From: Microbacterium lacus
Lineage (GTDB): Bacteria; Actinomycetota; Actinomycetes; Actinomycetales; Microbacteriaceae
Assembly (NCBI RefSeq): GCF_039531105.1
Contig: NZ_BAAAPK010000001.1
Location: 744,001 to 808,000, forward strand
Length of the DNA: 64,000 nt
Reading direction: 5' to 3'
Each line of letters begins with the position of its first letter. Position 1 is the first letter of the stretch. Of this stretch, positions 24,022 to 35,467 are shown piece by piece. The translations under genes and the position numbers were made by a program. The notes under the pieces were generated by a model. That model searched no databases, was not told the DNA's origin, and saw only the letters and a program-made list of their open reading frames with translations.

Positions 24022-26649
24022 TCACCAGTGCGCGACGGCATGCGCCACGGAGGCATCGGCGTCGGGCAGCGCGAGGGCGACCGCCTCGGCCACACTCAGC
24101 TCGGCGCCCGTGCGCTCGCCGTCCGCGACGGCGTCCGGCTGGGCCCGCCGGACGGCGTCCAGCGAGATCTCGTGCACGGTGAAGGCCTCGACGTCGAACA
24201 CCCCGATCCGGTGGCGGATCGCCGCGGCCGCCGCCGAGAGCGCCCCCGCGCGGTGCGCGTCGCCGTGGGCCGCGGCGATCGCGCACATGCCCTCCAGCCC
24301 GTACGCGACGCCCTCGTCGTGGTGCAGCGTGATCGAATCCACGAGCGTCCGGCGGAAGAAGTCCTCCGCCTCGGAGGTCTTGCCGCCCACGAGCAGAAGC
24401 CGGCCGATCTGGTTGCCGGCGACCGAGCGGGTGAACAGGTCGCCGCCGGACTCGGCGACTTCGCTGGCCCGGCGGAAGTGCGCCAGGGCCGCCTCCGGCT
24501 CGCCGCGCAGCCACGCCACCCGGCCGAGGGAGACCCGGGTGATCGCCTCGCCCCAGCCGTTGCCCAGGCGATGCAGGCGCTCGACGGCATCGTCCAGCTC
24601 CCGCGACGCGGTCTCGATGTCCGGTCGAGGCAGTTGCACACGCGCGGTCGCCCGCGCGGCCAGCGCCATGGCCGCAGCATCCTCGTCGCCGCTCTCGGTG
24701 AACAGCCGCACGCACTCGGCGAGCCCGGCGACCACCTCTTCGGACGGGTGCTGCCACATCTCGCCCCACAGCGCGTAGAACCAGGCGACGGCGCGCGAAT
24801 GCGGGCGGATCGGCTGCTCCTTGCCGAGGAGTTCGAGCATCCACACGCGGACGCCGCCGAAGAGGCCCATGATCCACCAGTAGATGAGCAGGCTCCACGC
24901 GAAATCCGCCGCATCGTCCAGGCGATCGGTGTAGATGAGGTGGCGGACCGCGGCGCGCAGGTTCGCCAGCTCGATGCTCAGCGCGGCGAGGGTGCTCGCC
25001 TGGCTCGCGCTGCGCAGTTCGCCGGCATCCCGACGCACCAGCGCGGTGTAATAGTCGGCGTGTGCCGCCCGCATGTGATCGGCGTCACCGCGCTCCTTCA
25101 GCCGTCCGAGTGCGTACTCGCGGACGATCGCCAGGAGCGAGAGCACCGTCCGCCCGCCGACCTCGGTCTGTTTGACCAGCGAGCCGTCGATCAGTGCGGT
25201 CAGCCCGTCGATCGCGCGCCCGTCCCAGACCCTGCCCGACCCGAGGGCTTCGACCGCCTCGACCGAGAATCGTTCGGCGAACACGCTCAGGTCCTCCAGG
25301 AGTGCCCTGTCCTCGGCGCTGAGCAGGCTCACGCTCCAATCCAGCGTGGCCCGCATGGTGCGGTGGCGCTCCGGGAGGTCGCGCACCGCCGCAGTGAGGA
25401 GCGGCAGCGTGGTCCGCAGGCGCTCAGCGATGCCGACGGGGGTGAGCATGCGTACTTTCGCGGCGGCGAGCTCGATCGCCAGCGGAAGCCCCTCCAGGCG
25501 TCGGCAGATGTCCATGACGGCGCCGGCGTTCTCCTCCGTCAGTGCGAAGGAGGGCTTCGCGGCCTGCGCGCGGTCCACGAACAGATCCACCGCCGCCGAT
25601 CCAGCGGCCCGGTCCAGAGTGCCGGGCGCTTCTCGGGCGGGGACGGAGAGCGGTCGGACGTCGTAGACCTGCTCGCCGCGAATCCTCAGCACGACCCGGC
25701 TCGTGACCAGGAAGGTCGCACTCGGCGCCACGGTGTAGAGCCGCACCAGAACGGGAGCGGCATCCACGATCTGCTCGAAGTTGTCGAGGACGAGCAGCAC
25801 GTCGCGGTCCTCGAGGGCGCGCGAGATGCGCTCTTCGAGCACGGCTTCGCCGTTGTCGCGGATGCCGAGCGTGTAGGCGATCGTCGGCAGCAGCAATCCG
25901 GGCTCGAGCACGTTCTCCAGGGCCACGAAGTACGTGCCGTCCGGGAACAGGCGGCGCGCCGCGATCGCCGACTCGATCGCCAGGCGGCTCTTGCCGATGC
26001 CGCCCGGGCCGATGAGGCTGATCACGCGGTGCTCGCCGCGCTGGAGCAGCCCGCACAGATCGGCGATGTCCCGCTCCCGCCCGATCGTGGTCGAATAAGG
26101 AACCGGAACACGGGCGATCAGCGACGAGGTCGCGTCCTCCTCCGCCGTGACGTCGCGCGACTCGTCGAACCGCTCGGCGAGCAGCGTCGCCAGGTCAGCC
26201 GCGACCTGCTCGCCCAGCTGCGCGGGGTCCTCGAACGGGAGGTACGCGGCAGTGTCGTCCTCCTGGATGCGGTGGATGAGCTCCTGGAGGCGTTCGTCGC
26301 GTGTGTGCGTGCTCTTGACATAGATGAGCTTGGGCATCGCACGCGGAGCCAACCGGTACTCGTCCTCCAGTCCCGAGATCTCCTCGCCCGGCGCGACCCA
26401 GCCGTAGCTGTCGCCGTAGATGCCCACGAAGACGTCGCTCTGCGCGAGGTAGGAGCGGTACAGCTCGCGAGGAGGGTGCGGGCGGGCGCCGAGCTCGAAC
26501 ATGACCGGCGCGAGATGCATGCCCTCCACCGCGGAGCGCACGCTTCTGCGCTCCTCGGCCATCTCTCGCAGCGTCGAGGAGACGAACACGCGCAGGCGCT
26601 GATCGGGCGTGCGGATAGGCCCGGAACGCGCGTCGGGTACAGCCCCCAT
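24022..26649 (-). CDS. DUF4062-STAND NTPase (NLR-like) with TPR-like tail
   Basis: An 875-residue three-part protein. Residues about 18-115 are DUF4062 (LRVFVSSTLREMAEERRSV, VFVGIYGDSYGW). Residues 185-500 are an AfsR/NB-ARC-type STAND ATPase with Walker A GPGGIGKS (214-221), Walker B VLLVLDN (Asp289), sensor-like LVTSRV and GLPLAIELAAAKV. Residues about 550-875 are helical repeats. No DNA-binding domain is visible, unlike SARP or LuxR-type STAND regulators. DUF4062-STAND fusions are uncharacterised to my knowledge; a signalling or immunity role is possible. It is convergent with pxpBC and divergent from rpoB. Confidence 0.85.
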   Translation of the reverse strand: MGAVPDARSGPIRTPDQRLRVFVSSTLREMAEERRSVRSAVEGMHLAPVMFELGARPHPPRELYRSYLAQSDVFVGIYGDSYGWVAPGEEISGLEDEYRLAPRAMPKLIYVKSTHTRDERLQELIHRIQEDDTAAYLPFEDPAQLGEQVAADLATLLAERFDESRDVTAEEDATSSLIARVPVPYSTTIGRERDIADLCGLLQRGEHRVISLIGPGGIGKSRLAIESAIAARRLFPDGTYFVALENVLEPGLLLPTIAYTLGIRDNGEAVLEERISRALEDRDVLLVLDNFEQIVDAAPVLVRLYTVAPSATFLVTSRVVLRIRGEQVYDVRPLSVPAREAPGTLDRAAGSAAVDLFVDRAQAAKPSFALTEENAGAVMDICRRLEGLPLAIELAAAKVRMLTPVGIAERLRTTLPLLTAAVRDLPERHRTMRATLDWSVSLLSAEDRALLEDLSVFAERFSVEAVEALGSGRVWDGRAIDGLTALIDGSLVKQTEVGGRTVLSLLAIVREYALGRLKERGDADHMRAAHADYYTALVRRDAGELRSASQASTLAALSIELANLRAAVRHLIYTDRLDDAADFAWSLLIYWWIMGLFGGVRVWMLELLGKEQPIRPHSRAVAWFYALWGEMWQHPSEEVVAGLAECVRLFTESGDEDAAAMALAARATARVQLPRPDIETASRELDDAVERLHRLGNGWGEAITRVSLGRVAWLRGEPEAALAHFRRASEVAESGGDLFTRSVAGNQIGRLLLVGGKTSEAEDFFRRTLVDSITLHHDEGVAYGLEGMCAIAAAHGDAHRAGALSAAAAAIRHRIGVFDVEAFTVHEISLDAVRRAQPDAVADGERTGAELSVAEAVALALPDADASVAHAVAHW

Positions 26650-26721
26650 CCGCCCATTGTGGGCAGTGCGGACCTCCGCCGTAAAGAGTCCGACGGATGC
26701 CGACCGACCGCGGGGCGCGCG

Positions 26722-26750
26722 GTTATACCGCACGATTCAGAACTTTTCAA
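26722..26750 (-). promoter_or_regulatory. Promoter of DUF4062-STAND gene
   Basis: TTGAAA (26750-26745) and TATAAC (26727-26722) on the minus strand with a 17-bp spacer. This is close to the housekeeping sigma consensus and gives a leader of about 65 nt. Its -35 is only 9 bp from the rpoB -35. Confidence 0.65.
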
Positions 26751-26759
26751 GAACCCGGC

Positions 26760-26788
26760 TGGACACGGCGTGCCACGACGCGTATAGT
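26760..26788 (+). promoter_or_regulatory. Promoter of rpoB-rpoC
   Basis: TGGACA (26760-26765) and TATAGT (26783-26788) with a 17-bp spacer. This gives a leader of roughly 165 nt before the TTG start at 26961. I saw no strong attenuator hairpin in the leader. Confidence 0.7.
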
Positions 26789-26960
26789 TGTTCCTTGCGC
26801 TCTTGGATTCCCCCTGCCCTCATATGGTGGTCGGTGGTGCCTGCGTGCCCCCGCTTCTTCACGGATGCGGAGTGTGGCGCCCAGGTTTCGGGGACAGATG
26901 AGCACTCCACCCTGACGACAAGGAAACGAGCCCTCACCCGGGCCCACGGAGGTAATCCCC

Positions 26961-29900
26961 TTGGCTGCTGCGATCAACGCATCTTCCACCACCACCAAGA
27001 ACGGCCGCGGGGCTTCCCGTCTCTCGTTCGCCAAGATCACCGACACGCTGACGGTCCCTGACCTTCTCGCGCTGCAGACGGAGTCCTTCGACTGGCTCGT
27101 CGGCAACGACGCGTGGAAGGCGCGCGTCGCCGAGGCGCAGGCCGCCGGCCGCACCGACGTGCCCGAGGTCTCAGGCCTCGAGGAGATCTTCGAGGAGATC
27201 TCGCCGATCGAGGATCTGAGCGAGACGATGCAGCTCTCGTTCACGAACCCGTACCTGGAGCCGGAGAAGTACTCGATCGACGAGTGCAAGGAGCGCGGCA
27301 AGACCTACGCCGCCCCGCTGTACGTCGAGGCCGAGTTCATGAACCACCAGACGGGTGAGATCAAGACCCAGACGGTCTTCATGGGCGACTTCCCGCTCCA
27401 GACCGACAAGGGAACCTTCATCATCAACGGCACCGAGCGTGTCGTGGTCTCCCAGCTCGTGCGTTCGCCCGGCGTCTACTTCGACAAGACGCCCGACAAG
27501 ACCAGCGACAAGGACATCGTCTCGGCACGCGTCATCCCGAGCCGCGGCGCGTGGCTCGAGTTCGAGATCGACAAGCGCGACCAGGTGGGCGTGCGCATCG
27601 ACCGCAAGCGCAAGCAGTCCGTCACCGTGTTCCTGAAGGCCCTCGGCCTTTCCAGCGAGGAGATCCTCGAGGAGTTCGCCGGCTTCGACTCGATCGAGGA
27701 GACGCTGTCCAAGGACACGATCCTCACAAAGGAAGACGCGCTCCGCGACATCTACCGCAAGCTCCGTCCGGGTGAGCAGGTCGCCGCCGAGGCTGCCCGC
27801 GCGCTGCTGGACAACTTCTACTTCAACGCCAAGCGCTACGACCTGGCGAAGGTGGGCCGCTACAAGATCAACCAGAAGCTGGGTCTGGACGCGCCGCTGA
27901 CCGACTCGGTGCTGACGGTTCAGGACATCGTCGCGACGATCAAGTACCTCGTGCGCCTGCACCGCGGCGACACGACGTTCGACGGCATCCGCGGCGGCAA
28001 GCCCGCCGAGATCCGCCTGGACACCGACGACATCGACAACTTCGGCAACCGTCGCATCCGCGCGGTCGGCGAGCTTATCCAGAACCAGGTCCGCACGGGG
28101 CTGTCGCGCATGGAGCGCGTCGTCCGCGAGCGCATGACCACGCAGGACATCGAGGCGATCACGCCGCAGACCCTGATCAACGTGCGCCCCGTCGTCGCCG
28201 CGATCAAGGAGTTCTTCGGGACCTCGCAGCTCTCGCAGTTCATGGACCAGAACAACCCGCTCGCGGGGCTCACGCACAAGCGTCGCCTCTCGGCGCTCGG
28301 CCCGGGTGGTCTCTCGCGTGAGCGCGCCGGTGTCGAGGTCCGTGACGTCCACCCGTCGCACTACGGCCGCATGTGCCCGATCGAGACCCCGGAAGGCCCG
28401 AACATCGGCCTGATCGGCTCGCTCGCGTCCTTCGCGCGCATCAACTCGTTCGGCTTCATCGAGACGCCGTACCGCAAGGTCGTGAACGGCAAGGTCACCG
28501 ACCAGATCGACTACCTCACGGCTTCCGAGGAGAGCGACTACATCGTCGCTCAGGCCGGTGTCGAGCTGAAGGCCGACGGCCAGTTCGCCCAGGACCGCGT
28601 GCTCGCACGTCGCGGCCAGGGTGGCGAGGTCGACCTGTTCCACGCCGAGGAGATCGGCTACATGGACGTCTCGCCGCGCCAGATGGTGTCGGTCGCGACC
28701 TCGCTCATCCCGTTCCTCGAGCACGACGACGCGAACCGCGCCCTCATGGGTGCGAACATGCAGCGTCAGGCCGTACCGCTGCTGCGCTCGGAGTCCCCGG
28801 TCGTCGGCACCGGTATGGAGGGCTTCGCCGCGATCGACGCGGGCGATGTCATCACCGCCGAGAAGGCCGGTGTCGTGCTGGAGGTCTCGGCCGACGTCGT
28901 GACCCTGCAGCTCGACGAGGGCGGCACGCAGCAGTACTTCCTCCGCAAGTTCGACCGCTCCAACCAGGGCACGAGCTACAACCAGCGCGTCGTGGTCTCG
29001 GCCGGCGAGCGCGTCGAGGCGGGAGAGGTCATCGCGGATGGCCCGGCGACGGAGAACGGCGAGCTCGCGCTCGGCAAGAACCTCCTCGTCGCGTTCATGA
29101 CGTGGGAAGGCCACAACTTCGAGGACGCGATCATCCTCAGCCAGGACCTGGTGAAGGACGACACCCTCTCCTCGATCCACATCGAGGAGTACGAGGTCGA
29201 CTCGCGCGACACGAAGCTCGGCAAGGAGGAGATCACGCGTGATCTCCCCAACGTGAGCCCCGATCTGCTCAAGGACCTCGACGAGCGCGGCATCATCCGC
29301 ATCGGCGCCGAGGTGCGTCCCGGCGACATCCTCGTCGGCAAGGTCACGCCCAAGGGCGAGACCGAGCTGTCGGCCGAGGAGCGTCTGCTCCGCGCGATCT
29401 TCAACGAGAAGAGCCGCGAGGTCCGCGACACGTCGCTGAAGGTGCCCCACGGTGAGCAGGGCACGATCATCGCGGTCAAGGAGTTCAACGCCGAGGACGG
29501 TGACGACGAGCTCGGCTCGGGCGTGAACCGTCGCGTCGTGGTCTACATCGCCCAGAAGCGCAAGATCACCGAGGGCGACAAGCTCGCCGGCCGCCACGGC
29601 AACAAGGGTGTCATCGCGAAGATCCTGCCCGTCGAGGACATGCCGTTCCTCGCGGACGGCACGCCGGTCCAGGTCATCCTGAACCCGCTCGGCATCCCTG
29701 GTCGAATGAACTTCGGTCAGGTCCTCGAGCTGCACCTCGGCTGGATCGCCCAGCAGGGCTGGAAGGTCGAAGGCAACCCGGACTGGGCGAAGAGCCTGCC
29801 GGCGCAGGCTTTCGAGGCCGCCCCCGGCACGAAGGTCGCGACCCCGGTGTTCGACGGCGCGTTCGAGGAGGAGATCGCGGGTCTGCTGGACTCCACGCTC

Positions 29901-30455
29901 CCCACACGCGACGGCGAGCGCCTGATCGACCGCACCGGAAAGACCCAGCTGTTCGACGGCCGCTCCGGCGAGCCGTTCCCGGCGCCCATCTCGGTCGGCT
30001 ACATGTACATCCTGAAGCTGCACCACCTCGTCGACGACAAGATCCACGCACGGTCCACGGGTCCGTACTCGATGATCACGCAGCAGCCGCTGGGTGGTAA
30101 GGCGCAGTTCGGTGGACAGCGCTTCGGTGAGATGGAGGTGTGGGCCCTCGAGGCCTACGGCGCGGCGTACGCCCTCCAGGAGCTCCTCACGATCAAGTCC
30201 GACGACATCCTCGGCCGCGTGAAGGTCTACGAGGCGATCGTCAAGGGCGAGAACATCCAGGAGCCCGGCATCCCCGAGTCGTTCAAGGTCCTCATGAAGG
30301 AGATGCAGTCGCTGTGCCTGAACGTCGAGGTCCTCTCGGCCGACGGCACCGCGGTCAACCTCCGCGACACGGATGACGACGCGTTCCGCGCAGCGGAAGA
30401 GCTCGGCATCAACATCTCCAGCCGCTTCGAGTCCTCGTCGATCGACGAGATCTAA
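26961..30455 (+). CDS. rpoB: RNA polymerase beta subunit
   Basis: The 1164-residue catalytic subunit of RNA polymerase. The rifampicin-binding region reads [15 protein letters not shown] then [13 protein letters not shown], i.e. the sensitive-type residues at the common resistance positions. Later family blocks ([15 protein letters not shown], the C-terminal [20 protein letters not shown]) are all present. TTG start behind GGAGG at 26948. Co-transcribed with rpoC 46 bp downstream. Confidence 0.99.
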   Translation: MAAAINASSTTTKNGRGASRLSFAKITDTLTVPDLLALQTESFDWLVGNDAWKARVAEAQAAGRTDVPEVSGLEEIFEEISPIEDLSETMQLSFTNPYLEPEKYSIDECKERGKTYAAPLYVEAEFMNHQTGEIKTQTVFMGDFPLQTDKGTFIINGTERVVVSQLVRSPGVYFDKTPDKTSDKDIVSARVIPSRGAWLEFEIDKRDQVGVRIDRKRKQSVTVFLKALGLSSEEILEEFAGFDSIEETLSKDTILTKEDALRDIYRKLRPGEQVAAEAARALLDNFYFNAKRYDLAKVGRYKINQKLGLDAPLTDSVLTVQDIVATIKYLVRLHRGDTTFDGIRGGKPAEIRLDTDDIDNFGNRRIRAVGELIQNQVRTGLSRMERVVRERMTTQDIEAITPQTLINVRPVVAAIKEFFGTSQLSQFMDQNNPLAGLTHKRRLSALGPGGLSRERAGVEVRDVHPSHYGRMCPIETPEGPNIGLIGSLASFARINSFGFIETPYRKVVNGKVTDQIDYLTASEESDYIVAQAGVELKADGQFAQDRVLARRGQGGEVDLFHAEEIGYMDVSPRQMVSVATSLIPFLEHDDANRALMGANMQRQAVPLLRSESPVVGTGMEGFAAIDAGDVITAEKAGVVLEVSADVVTLQLDEGGTQQYFLRKFDRSNQGTSYNQRVVVSAGERVEAGEVIADGPATENGELALGKNLLVAFMTWEGHNFEDAIILSQDLVKDDTLSSIHIEEYEVDSRDTKLGKEEITRDLPNVSPDLLKDLDERGIIRIGAEVRPGDILVGKVTPKGETELSAEERLLRAIFNEKSREVRDTSLKVPHGEQGTIIAVKEFNAEDGDDELGSGVNRRVVVYIAQKRKITEGDKLAGRHGNKGVIAKILPVEDMPFLADGTPVQVILNPLGIPGRMNFGQVLELHLGWIAQQGWKVEGNPDWAKSLPAQAFEAAPGTKVATPVFDGAFEEEIAGLLDSTLPTRDGERLIDRTGKTQLFDGRSGEPFPAPISVGYMYILKLHHLVDDKIHARSTGPYSMITQQPLGGKAQFGGQRFGEMEVWALEAYGAAYALQELLTIKSDDILGRVKVYEAIVKGENIQEPGIPESFKVLMKEMQSLCLNVEVLSADGTAVNLRDTDDDAFRAAEELGINISSRFESSSIDEI

Positions 30456-30501
30456 GCCGCCGGGTCCGAAACAGAATTCCCCACAGGAGAACTGAGAACT
30501 A

Positions 30502-33500
30502 GTGCTCGAATCAACTACTTTCGATCAGCTTCGCATCGGCCTGGCCACCGCTGACGACATCCGTCGTTGGTCCTTCGGCGAGGTCAAGAAGCCCGAGACG
30601 ATCAACTACCGCACGCTCAAGCCCGAGAAGGACGGTCTCTTCGGAGAGCAGATCTTCGGGCCGTCGCGTGACTGGGAGTGTGCGTGCGGCAAGTACAAGC
30701 GCGTCCGCTTCAAGGGCATCGTGTGCGAGCGCTGCGGCGTGGAGGTCACCAAGTCCTCCGTGCGTCGCGAGCGCATGGGCCACATCGAGCTCGCCGCGCC
30801 CGTCACCCACATCTGGTACTTCAAGGGCGTCCCGTCGCGCCTGGGGTACCTCCTGGACATGGCGCCGAAGGACCTCGAGAAGGTCATCTACTTCGCCGCC
30901 TACATGGTGATCTCCGTCGACGAGGAGGCACGTCACCGTGACCTCGCGACGCAGGAGAACAACATCCGTCTCGAGCTGAAGACGCTCGGCGACCGTCGCG
31001 ACTCGCGCATCGCCACGCGTCTGGCGAAGCTGGAGGAGGAACTCGCGGCGCTCGAGGAAGAGGGCGCCAAGGCCGACCAGAAGAAGAAGGTCAAGGACGC
31101 CGCCGAGAAGGACATGGCGGGTATCCGCAAGTCCTTCGACGATCAGATCATCCGCCTGGAGAAGGTGTGGGAGGACTTCCGCACGCTCGAGGTGGGCGCC
31201 CTGAAGGGCGAGGACGAGATCTTCCACGAGCTCCAGGACCGCTTCGGCCAGTACTTCGAGGCGTACATGGGCGCGGAGTCGATCAAGCGTCGCCTCGAGG
31301 CGTTCGACCTCGCCGCCGAGTCGGAGTCGCTGCGCCTGCAGATCTCCGAGGGCAAGGGCCAGCGCAAGATCCGTGCGATCAAGCGCCTGAAGGTCGTCAA
31401 CTCGTTCCTGCAGACGGGCATGAGCCCGGCATCCATGGTCCTGGACGTCGTCCCGGTGATCCCGCCGGAGCTGCGCCCGATGGTGCAGCTGGACGGTGGC
31501 CGCTTCGCGACCAGCGACCTGAACGACCTGTACCGCCGCGTGATCAACCGCAACAACCGCCTCCGTCGCCTGATCGACCTCGGTGCCCCCGAGATCATCG
31601 TCAACAACGAGAAGCGGATGCTGCAGGAGGCCGTCGACGCGCTGTTCGACAACGGCCGCCGCGGTCGCCCCGTCACGGGTACCGGCAACCGGGCCCTGAA
31701 GTCCCTGAGCGACATGCTCAAGGGAAAGCAGGGACGCTTCCGCCAGAACCTGCTCGGAAAGCGCGTGGACTACTCGGGCCGTTCGGTCATCGTCGTCGGT
31801 CCGCAGCTCAAGCTGCACCAGTGCGGCCTGCCCAAGCAGATGGCGCTCGAGCTGTTCAAGCCGTTCGTGATCAAGCGCCTGATCGACCTCGGTCACTCGC
31901 AGAACATCAAGGCCGCCAAGCGCGCCGTCGAGCGCACGCGTCCCGAGGTGTGGGACGTGCTCGAGGAGATCATCCGCGAGCGCCCCGTGCTGCTGAACCG
32001 CGCGCCCACCCTGCACCGCCTCGGCATCCAGGCGTTCGAGCCGCAGCTCGTGGAGGGCAAGGCCATCCAGCTGCACCCGCTCGTGTGCGCGGCGTTCAAC
32101 GCCGACTTCGACGGTGACCAGATGGCCGTGCACCTGCCGCTGTCGGTCGAGGCCCAGGCCGAGGCCCGCATCCTCATGCTCGCCTCGAACAACATCCTGA
32201 AGCCGTCGGACGGTCGCCCGGTGACCCTGCCCTCGCAGGACATGATCATCGGTCTGCACCACCTGACCACCGTGATCGAGGGCGCTGCCGGCGAGGGTCG
32301 CGCGTTCGGCTCGGTCGGCGAGGCGATCCTGGCGAAGGACGAGGGCACCCTCGACCTGCAGGCCAAGGTCCGCATCCGCATCCCGGGACTCACGTTCCTC
32401 GAGTCCGAGGGCGACACCCAGTCCTCGATCGAGGCGTACGAGCGCACCGGCCTCGTGGAGACCTCGCTCGGACAGGCGATCTTCAACGACACGCTGCCCA
32501 AGGGCTACCCGTTCGTGCGGACGCAGGCCGACAAGGGCAAGCTGTCGGAGATCGTGAACAAGCTGGCCGAGGAGTACCCCAAGGTCGAGGTCGCAGCGAC
32601 GCTGGACCGCATCAAGGACGCCGGCTTCTACTGGGCCACGCGTTCGGGCGTCACCGTCGCGCTGAGCGACATCCTGACCCCGCCGGACAAGCCGGAGATC
32701 GTGGCCCGCCACGAGAAGGCCGCCGCCAAGGTGCAGTCCCAGTACGAGAAGGGCCTCACGACCGACGCCGAGCGTCGTCAGGAGCTCATCAAGATCTGGA
32801 CCGAGGCGACCGACGAGGTGCAGGCCGCGATGCGGGCCAACTTCCCGCAGGAGAACACGATCAACCGCATGGTGTCCTCGGGCGCCCGTGGTAACTGGCT
32901 GCAGATCCGCAACATCGCGGGTATGCGCGGCCTCGTGAACAACCCCAAGGGTGAGATCATCCCGCGTCCGATCATCTCGTCGTACCGCGAGGGTCTGTCG
33001 GTGGCGGAGTACTTCATCGCCACGCACGGTGCCCGCAAGGGTCTGGCCGACACGGCTCTGCGTACCGCCGACTCGGGTTACCTCACGCGTCGACTCGTGG
33101 ACGTCTCGCAGGACGTCATCATCCGCGAGGACGACTGCGGCACGACGAAGGGTCTCGAGCTGCCGATCGCGGCCGCCGGCTCCGACGGCGCGCTGGTCAA
33201 GGACGCGAACGTCGAGAACTCGGTGTTCTCGCGCACCCTGGCCTCGGACGCGGTCGACGCGAAGGGCAACGTCCTGGCGTCTGCCGGCGACGACGTGGGC
33301 GACGTGCTGATCAACACGCTGATCGAGGCGGGGGTGGAGAGCATCAAGGTGCGCTCGGTCCTCACGTGCGATTCGGCCGTGGGTGTCTGCGCGCAGTGCT
33401 ACGGTCGCTCGCTCGCCACCGGAAAGCTCGTCGACATCGGTGAGGCCGTGGGCATCATTGCGGCGCAGTCGATCGGTGAGCCCGGTACGCAGCTCACGAT

Positions 33501-34392
33501 GCGCACCTTCCACACGGGTGGTTCGGCCTCGGCTGATGACATCACCCAGGGTCTGCCGCGCGTGCAGGAGCTCTTCGAGGCACGTACCCCCAAGGGTGCG
33601 TCGCCGATCGCCGAGTCCGACGGTCGCATCACGATCGAGGAGAACGATCGCGCGAAGAAGGTCATCCTGACGCCCGACAACGGCGACGAGCCGATCGTCT
33701 ACCCGGTGCTGCGCCGCGCGACGCTCCTGGTCGAGGACGGCCAGCACGTCACGGTCGGTCAGCCGATCCTGGTGGGCACGCTCGACCCCAAGGAGGTCAT
33801 GCGTGTCATGGGCGCCCGCGAGGTGCAGCGCTACCTCGTGAACGGCGTCCAGGGCGTGTACCGCTCGCAGGGTGTGCCGATCCACGACAAGCACATCGAG
33901 GTCATCGTGCGCCAGATGCTGCGGAAGGTCACCGTGGTCGACCACGGCGAGACGACGCTGCTGCCCGGTGAGCTGGTGGACTTCAAGAAGTACCAGAGCA
34001 TGAACCGCGAGGCCGTGGCCGAGGGCAAGCGCCCCGCGTCCGGTCGCCCGGAGCTCATGGGTATCACGAAGGCGTCGCTTGCGACCGAGTCGTGGCTGTC
34101 GGCGGCGTCGTTCCAGGAGACGACGCGCGTGCTGACGCAGGCCGCGATGGAGGGCAAGAGCGACCCGCTCGTGGGCCTGAAGGAGAACGTCATCATCGGA
34201 AAGCTCATCCCCGCCGGAACCGGACTTGCGAAGTATCGCAACGTCACGGTCGAGGCGACGGAGGAGGCCAAGAGCGAGCGGTACCCCAACCGCATCTTCG
34301 CTTCCGACGGTGCGTACAGCGACGCCGACCTGAGCTACGTCGACTTCGACAGCTTCTCGACGGACGACTTCACTCCCGGCACCTACAACTAG
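30502..34392 (+). CDS. rpoC: RNA polymerase beta-prime subunit
   Basis: The 1296-residue subunit with the active-site Mg loop [12 protein letters not shown], the N-terminal zinc site (CACGKYKR and VCERCGVE), and the second cysteine cluster [17 protein letters not shown]. The trigger loop region ([15 protein letters not shown] [11 protein letters not shown]) is normal, and length is typical of actinobacteria. GTG start. A strong terminator follows the stop by 11 bp. Confidence 0.99.
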   Translation: MLESTTFDQLRIGLATADDIRRWSFGEVKKPETINYRTLKPEKDGLFGEQIFGPSRDWECACGKYKRVRFKGIVCERCGVEVTKSSVRRERMGHIELAAPVTHIWYFKGVPSRLGYLLDMAPKDLEKVIYFAAYMVISVDEEARHRDLATQENNIRLELKTLGDRRDSRIATRLAKLEEELAALEEEGAKADQKKKVKDAAEKDMAGIRKSFDDQIIRLEKVWEDFRTLEVGALKGEDEIFHELQDRFGQYFEAYMGAESIKRRLEAFDLAAESESLRLQISEGKGQRKIRAIKRLKVVNSFLQTGMSPASMVLDVVPVIPPELRPMVQLDGGRFATSDLNDLYRRVINRNNRLRRLIDLGAPEIIVNNEKRMLQEAVDALFDNGRRGRPVTGTGNRALKSLSDMLKGKQGRFRQNLLGKRVDYSGRSVIVVGPQLKLHQCGLPKQMALELFKPFVIKRLIDLGHSQNIKAAKRAVERTRPEVWDVLEEIIRERPVLLNRAPTLHRLGIQAFEPQLVEGKAIQLHPLVCAAFNADFDGDQMAVHLPLSVEAQAEARILMLASNNILKPSDGRPVTLPSQDMIIGLHHLTTVIEGAAGEGRAFGSVGEAILAKDEGTLDLQAKVRIRIPGLTFLESEGDTQSSIEAYERTGLVETSLGQAIFNDTLPKGYPFVRTQADKGKLSEIVNKLAEEYPKVEVAATLDRIKDAGFYWATRSGVTVALSDILTPPDKPEIVARHEKAAAKVQSQYEKGLTTDAERRQELIKIWTEATDEVQAAMRANFPQENTINRMVSSGARGNWLQIRNIAGMRGLVNNPKGEIIPRPIISSYREGLSVAEYFIATHGARKGLADTALRTADSGYLTRRLVDVSQDVIIREDDCGTTKGLELPIAAAGSDGALVKDANVENSVFSRTLASDAVDAKGNVLASAGDDVGDVLINTLIEAGVESIKVRSVLTCDSAVGVCAQCYGRSLATGKLVDIGEAVGIIAAQSIGEPGTQLTMRTFHTGGSASADDITQGLPRVQELFEARTPKGASPIAESDGRITIEENDRAKKVILTPDNGDEPIVYPVLRRATLLVEDGQHVTVGQPILVGTLDPKEVMRVMGAREVQRYLVNGVQGVYRSQGVPIHDKHIEVIVRQMLRKVTVVDHGETTLLPGELVDFKKYQSMNREAVAEGKRPASGRPELMGITKASLATESWLSAASFQETTRVLTQAAMEGKSDPLVGLKENVIIGKLIPAGTGLAKYRNVTVEATEEAKSERYPNRIFASDGAYSDADLSYVDFDSFSTDDFTPGTYN

Positions 34393-34402
34393 GCGCAGAT
34401 CA

Positions 34403-34436
34403 GAAACGCCCCGGTCCTGACGGACCGGGGCGTTTC
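34403..34436 (+). terminator. rpoBC terminator
   Basis: A perfect 15-bp stem (GAAACGCCCCGGTCC pairing with GGACCGGGGCGTTTC) with a 4-nt loop, 11 bp after the rpoC stop. Stem-internal T residues stand in for a U-run. Confidence 0.9.
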
Positions 34437-34461
34437 CGCGTCTTAACGTGGGAGAGGGGAG

Positions 34462-34808
34462 GTGGGTGTGGCGCGGATCGGTGGACGCAGCGCGTGGATC
34501 GCGTGGCCGGCGGCTCTGCTGTGCGTGGGCGTGGTCGGCGCACTCGGGTGGCTCGCGCTGCCGATGGTGCCGGTGTCGGTCGCGTGGGCCGGCGACATGC
34601 TGCGCGCCGCCACGACGCCGCAGCCGCCCAAGCCCGCCGCCAGGGGTACTCATGCGCGACGGATGCCGGTGCCCTGGTGTGCACGCGGACAACCGGCGGC
34701 CTCCTCGAGGAGCACACCCTGCGGGACGGCCTCTGGCTCGCGTCGGCCGAGAGCGACTGGCAACCCGAGGGCTACGCCGGACTCCTCGCCCATCAGGTGT
34801 GGGGTTGA
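34462..34808 (+). pseudogene. Frameshifted small exported protein
   Basis: The first frame (GTG at 34462) encodes a signal-anchor-like N-terminus (AALLCVGVVGALGWLALP). The frame is natural only to about PPKPAA near 34640. From there the minus-one frame carries a protein-like sequence (GYSCATDAGALVCTRTTGGL to HQVWG) ending at 34808. Joined, they give an exported protein of about 115 residues. A one-base deletion, a sequencing error or programmed minus-one shifting would each explain it; I see no classic slippery heptamer. It meets the lipoprotein gene tail to tail with one base between. Confidence 0.65.
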
Positions 34809-34809
34809 A

Positions 34810-35376
34810 TCAGCCGAAGACGCTGCCGACGATCGCGGCGGTGTAGCCGCTGGGCGCGAGGTTCGTGAAGCTCGAGTCGATCAGCACGTCGTCGCGCCAG
34901 AAGAGCGTGCGGCCCTCCGGGATCAGATCCGGCTCGCTGAACCAGGTCTTCTCGCACCGCGTCCCGCCGTCGGGCGTGTAGCACGCGTAGCCTTCCGCGA
35001 GCAGCCCGTTGAGCATGTCCAGCGCGGGTCCGCGCGACATCATCGAGATCGTCGTGCGCAGGACCGAAGCGGAAGAGGCGCCCCATACGCACACGAGGCT
35101 CCCGTCGCCCTGAACTCCGGACGCGCCGAGAGCCGGATCGTTCAGCGGAACGGCGGCCAGCTGGTCGAGCACGGCGGGTGTGAGCATCGCCCGGCAGTCC
35201 GTCGGCACGCGCGCCGCTTCGGCCGTCGGAGTCGGCGCCGGCGTCCGCGTCGCGGCCGCGGTCGGCGAGGCGGTGGGCGATGGCCCCGCGGCGTCGGGCT
35301 CGGGCACGCACGCCGTGAGGGCGAGGGCCAGAAGCAGGGCGGTTGCCGCCGCGGTCGCGGAGCGCCGGAGTGCCAT
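34810..35376 (-). CDS. Secreted lipoprotein, function unknown
   Basis: A 188-residue lipoprotein: signal peptide with lipobox LTAC (Cys about 23), then a Pro/Thr/Ala-rich linker to about residue 55, then a small globular domain with several cysteines (TDCRAML, SLVCVWG, YACYTPDGGTRCEKTWF) that could form disulfides outside the cell. I do not recognise a family. Divergent from the membrane protein gene at 35512. Confidence 0.8.
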   Translation of the reverse strand: MALRRSATAAATALLLALALTACVPEPDAAGPSPTASPTAAATRTPAPTPTAEAARVPTDCRAMLTPAVLDQLAAVPLNDPALGASGVQGDGSLVCVWGASSASVLRTTISMMSRGPALDMLNGLLAEGYACYTPDGGTRCEKTWFSEPDLIPEGRTLFWRDDVLIDSSFTNLAPSGYTAAIVGSVFG

Positions 35377-35467
35377 GCGCCCACGAAACCACGCGCGGAG
35401 CGCTTCGCACCGCGCCACGCCCGCGAATCCCCGGCACGCCTCCCGGGAGCGGCGGCGGCTGCGGGTT

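Noticed and set aside
26650..26733. Extended start of the DUF4062-STAND protein up to 26733
   Set aside because: The extension overlaps its own promoter (26722-26750) and adds a basic non-family tail; ATG at 26649 is preferred.
28200..28330. Rifampicin-resistance substitution in rpoB
   Set aside because: The region reads [13 protein letters not shown] and [13 protein letters not shown], i.e. wild-type at the common resistance positions; family-normal variation only.
34620..34655. Programmed minus-one frameshifting as the sure explanation of the split gene
   Set aside because: No X-XXY-YYZ slippery heptamer or strong downstream structure was seen; deletion or sequencing error is equally possible, so it is kept as a pseudogene call.
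30511..34692. A 1393-residue minus-strand open frame antisense to rpoC (and a 958-residue one antisense to rpoB)
   Set aside because: Composition is typical of mirror frames of high-GC genes; the plus-strand RNA polymerase genes are unmistakable and no promoter or ribosome site supports the antisense frames.
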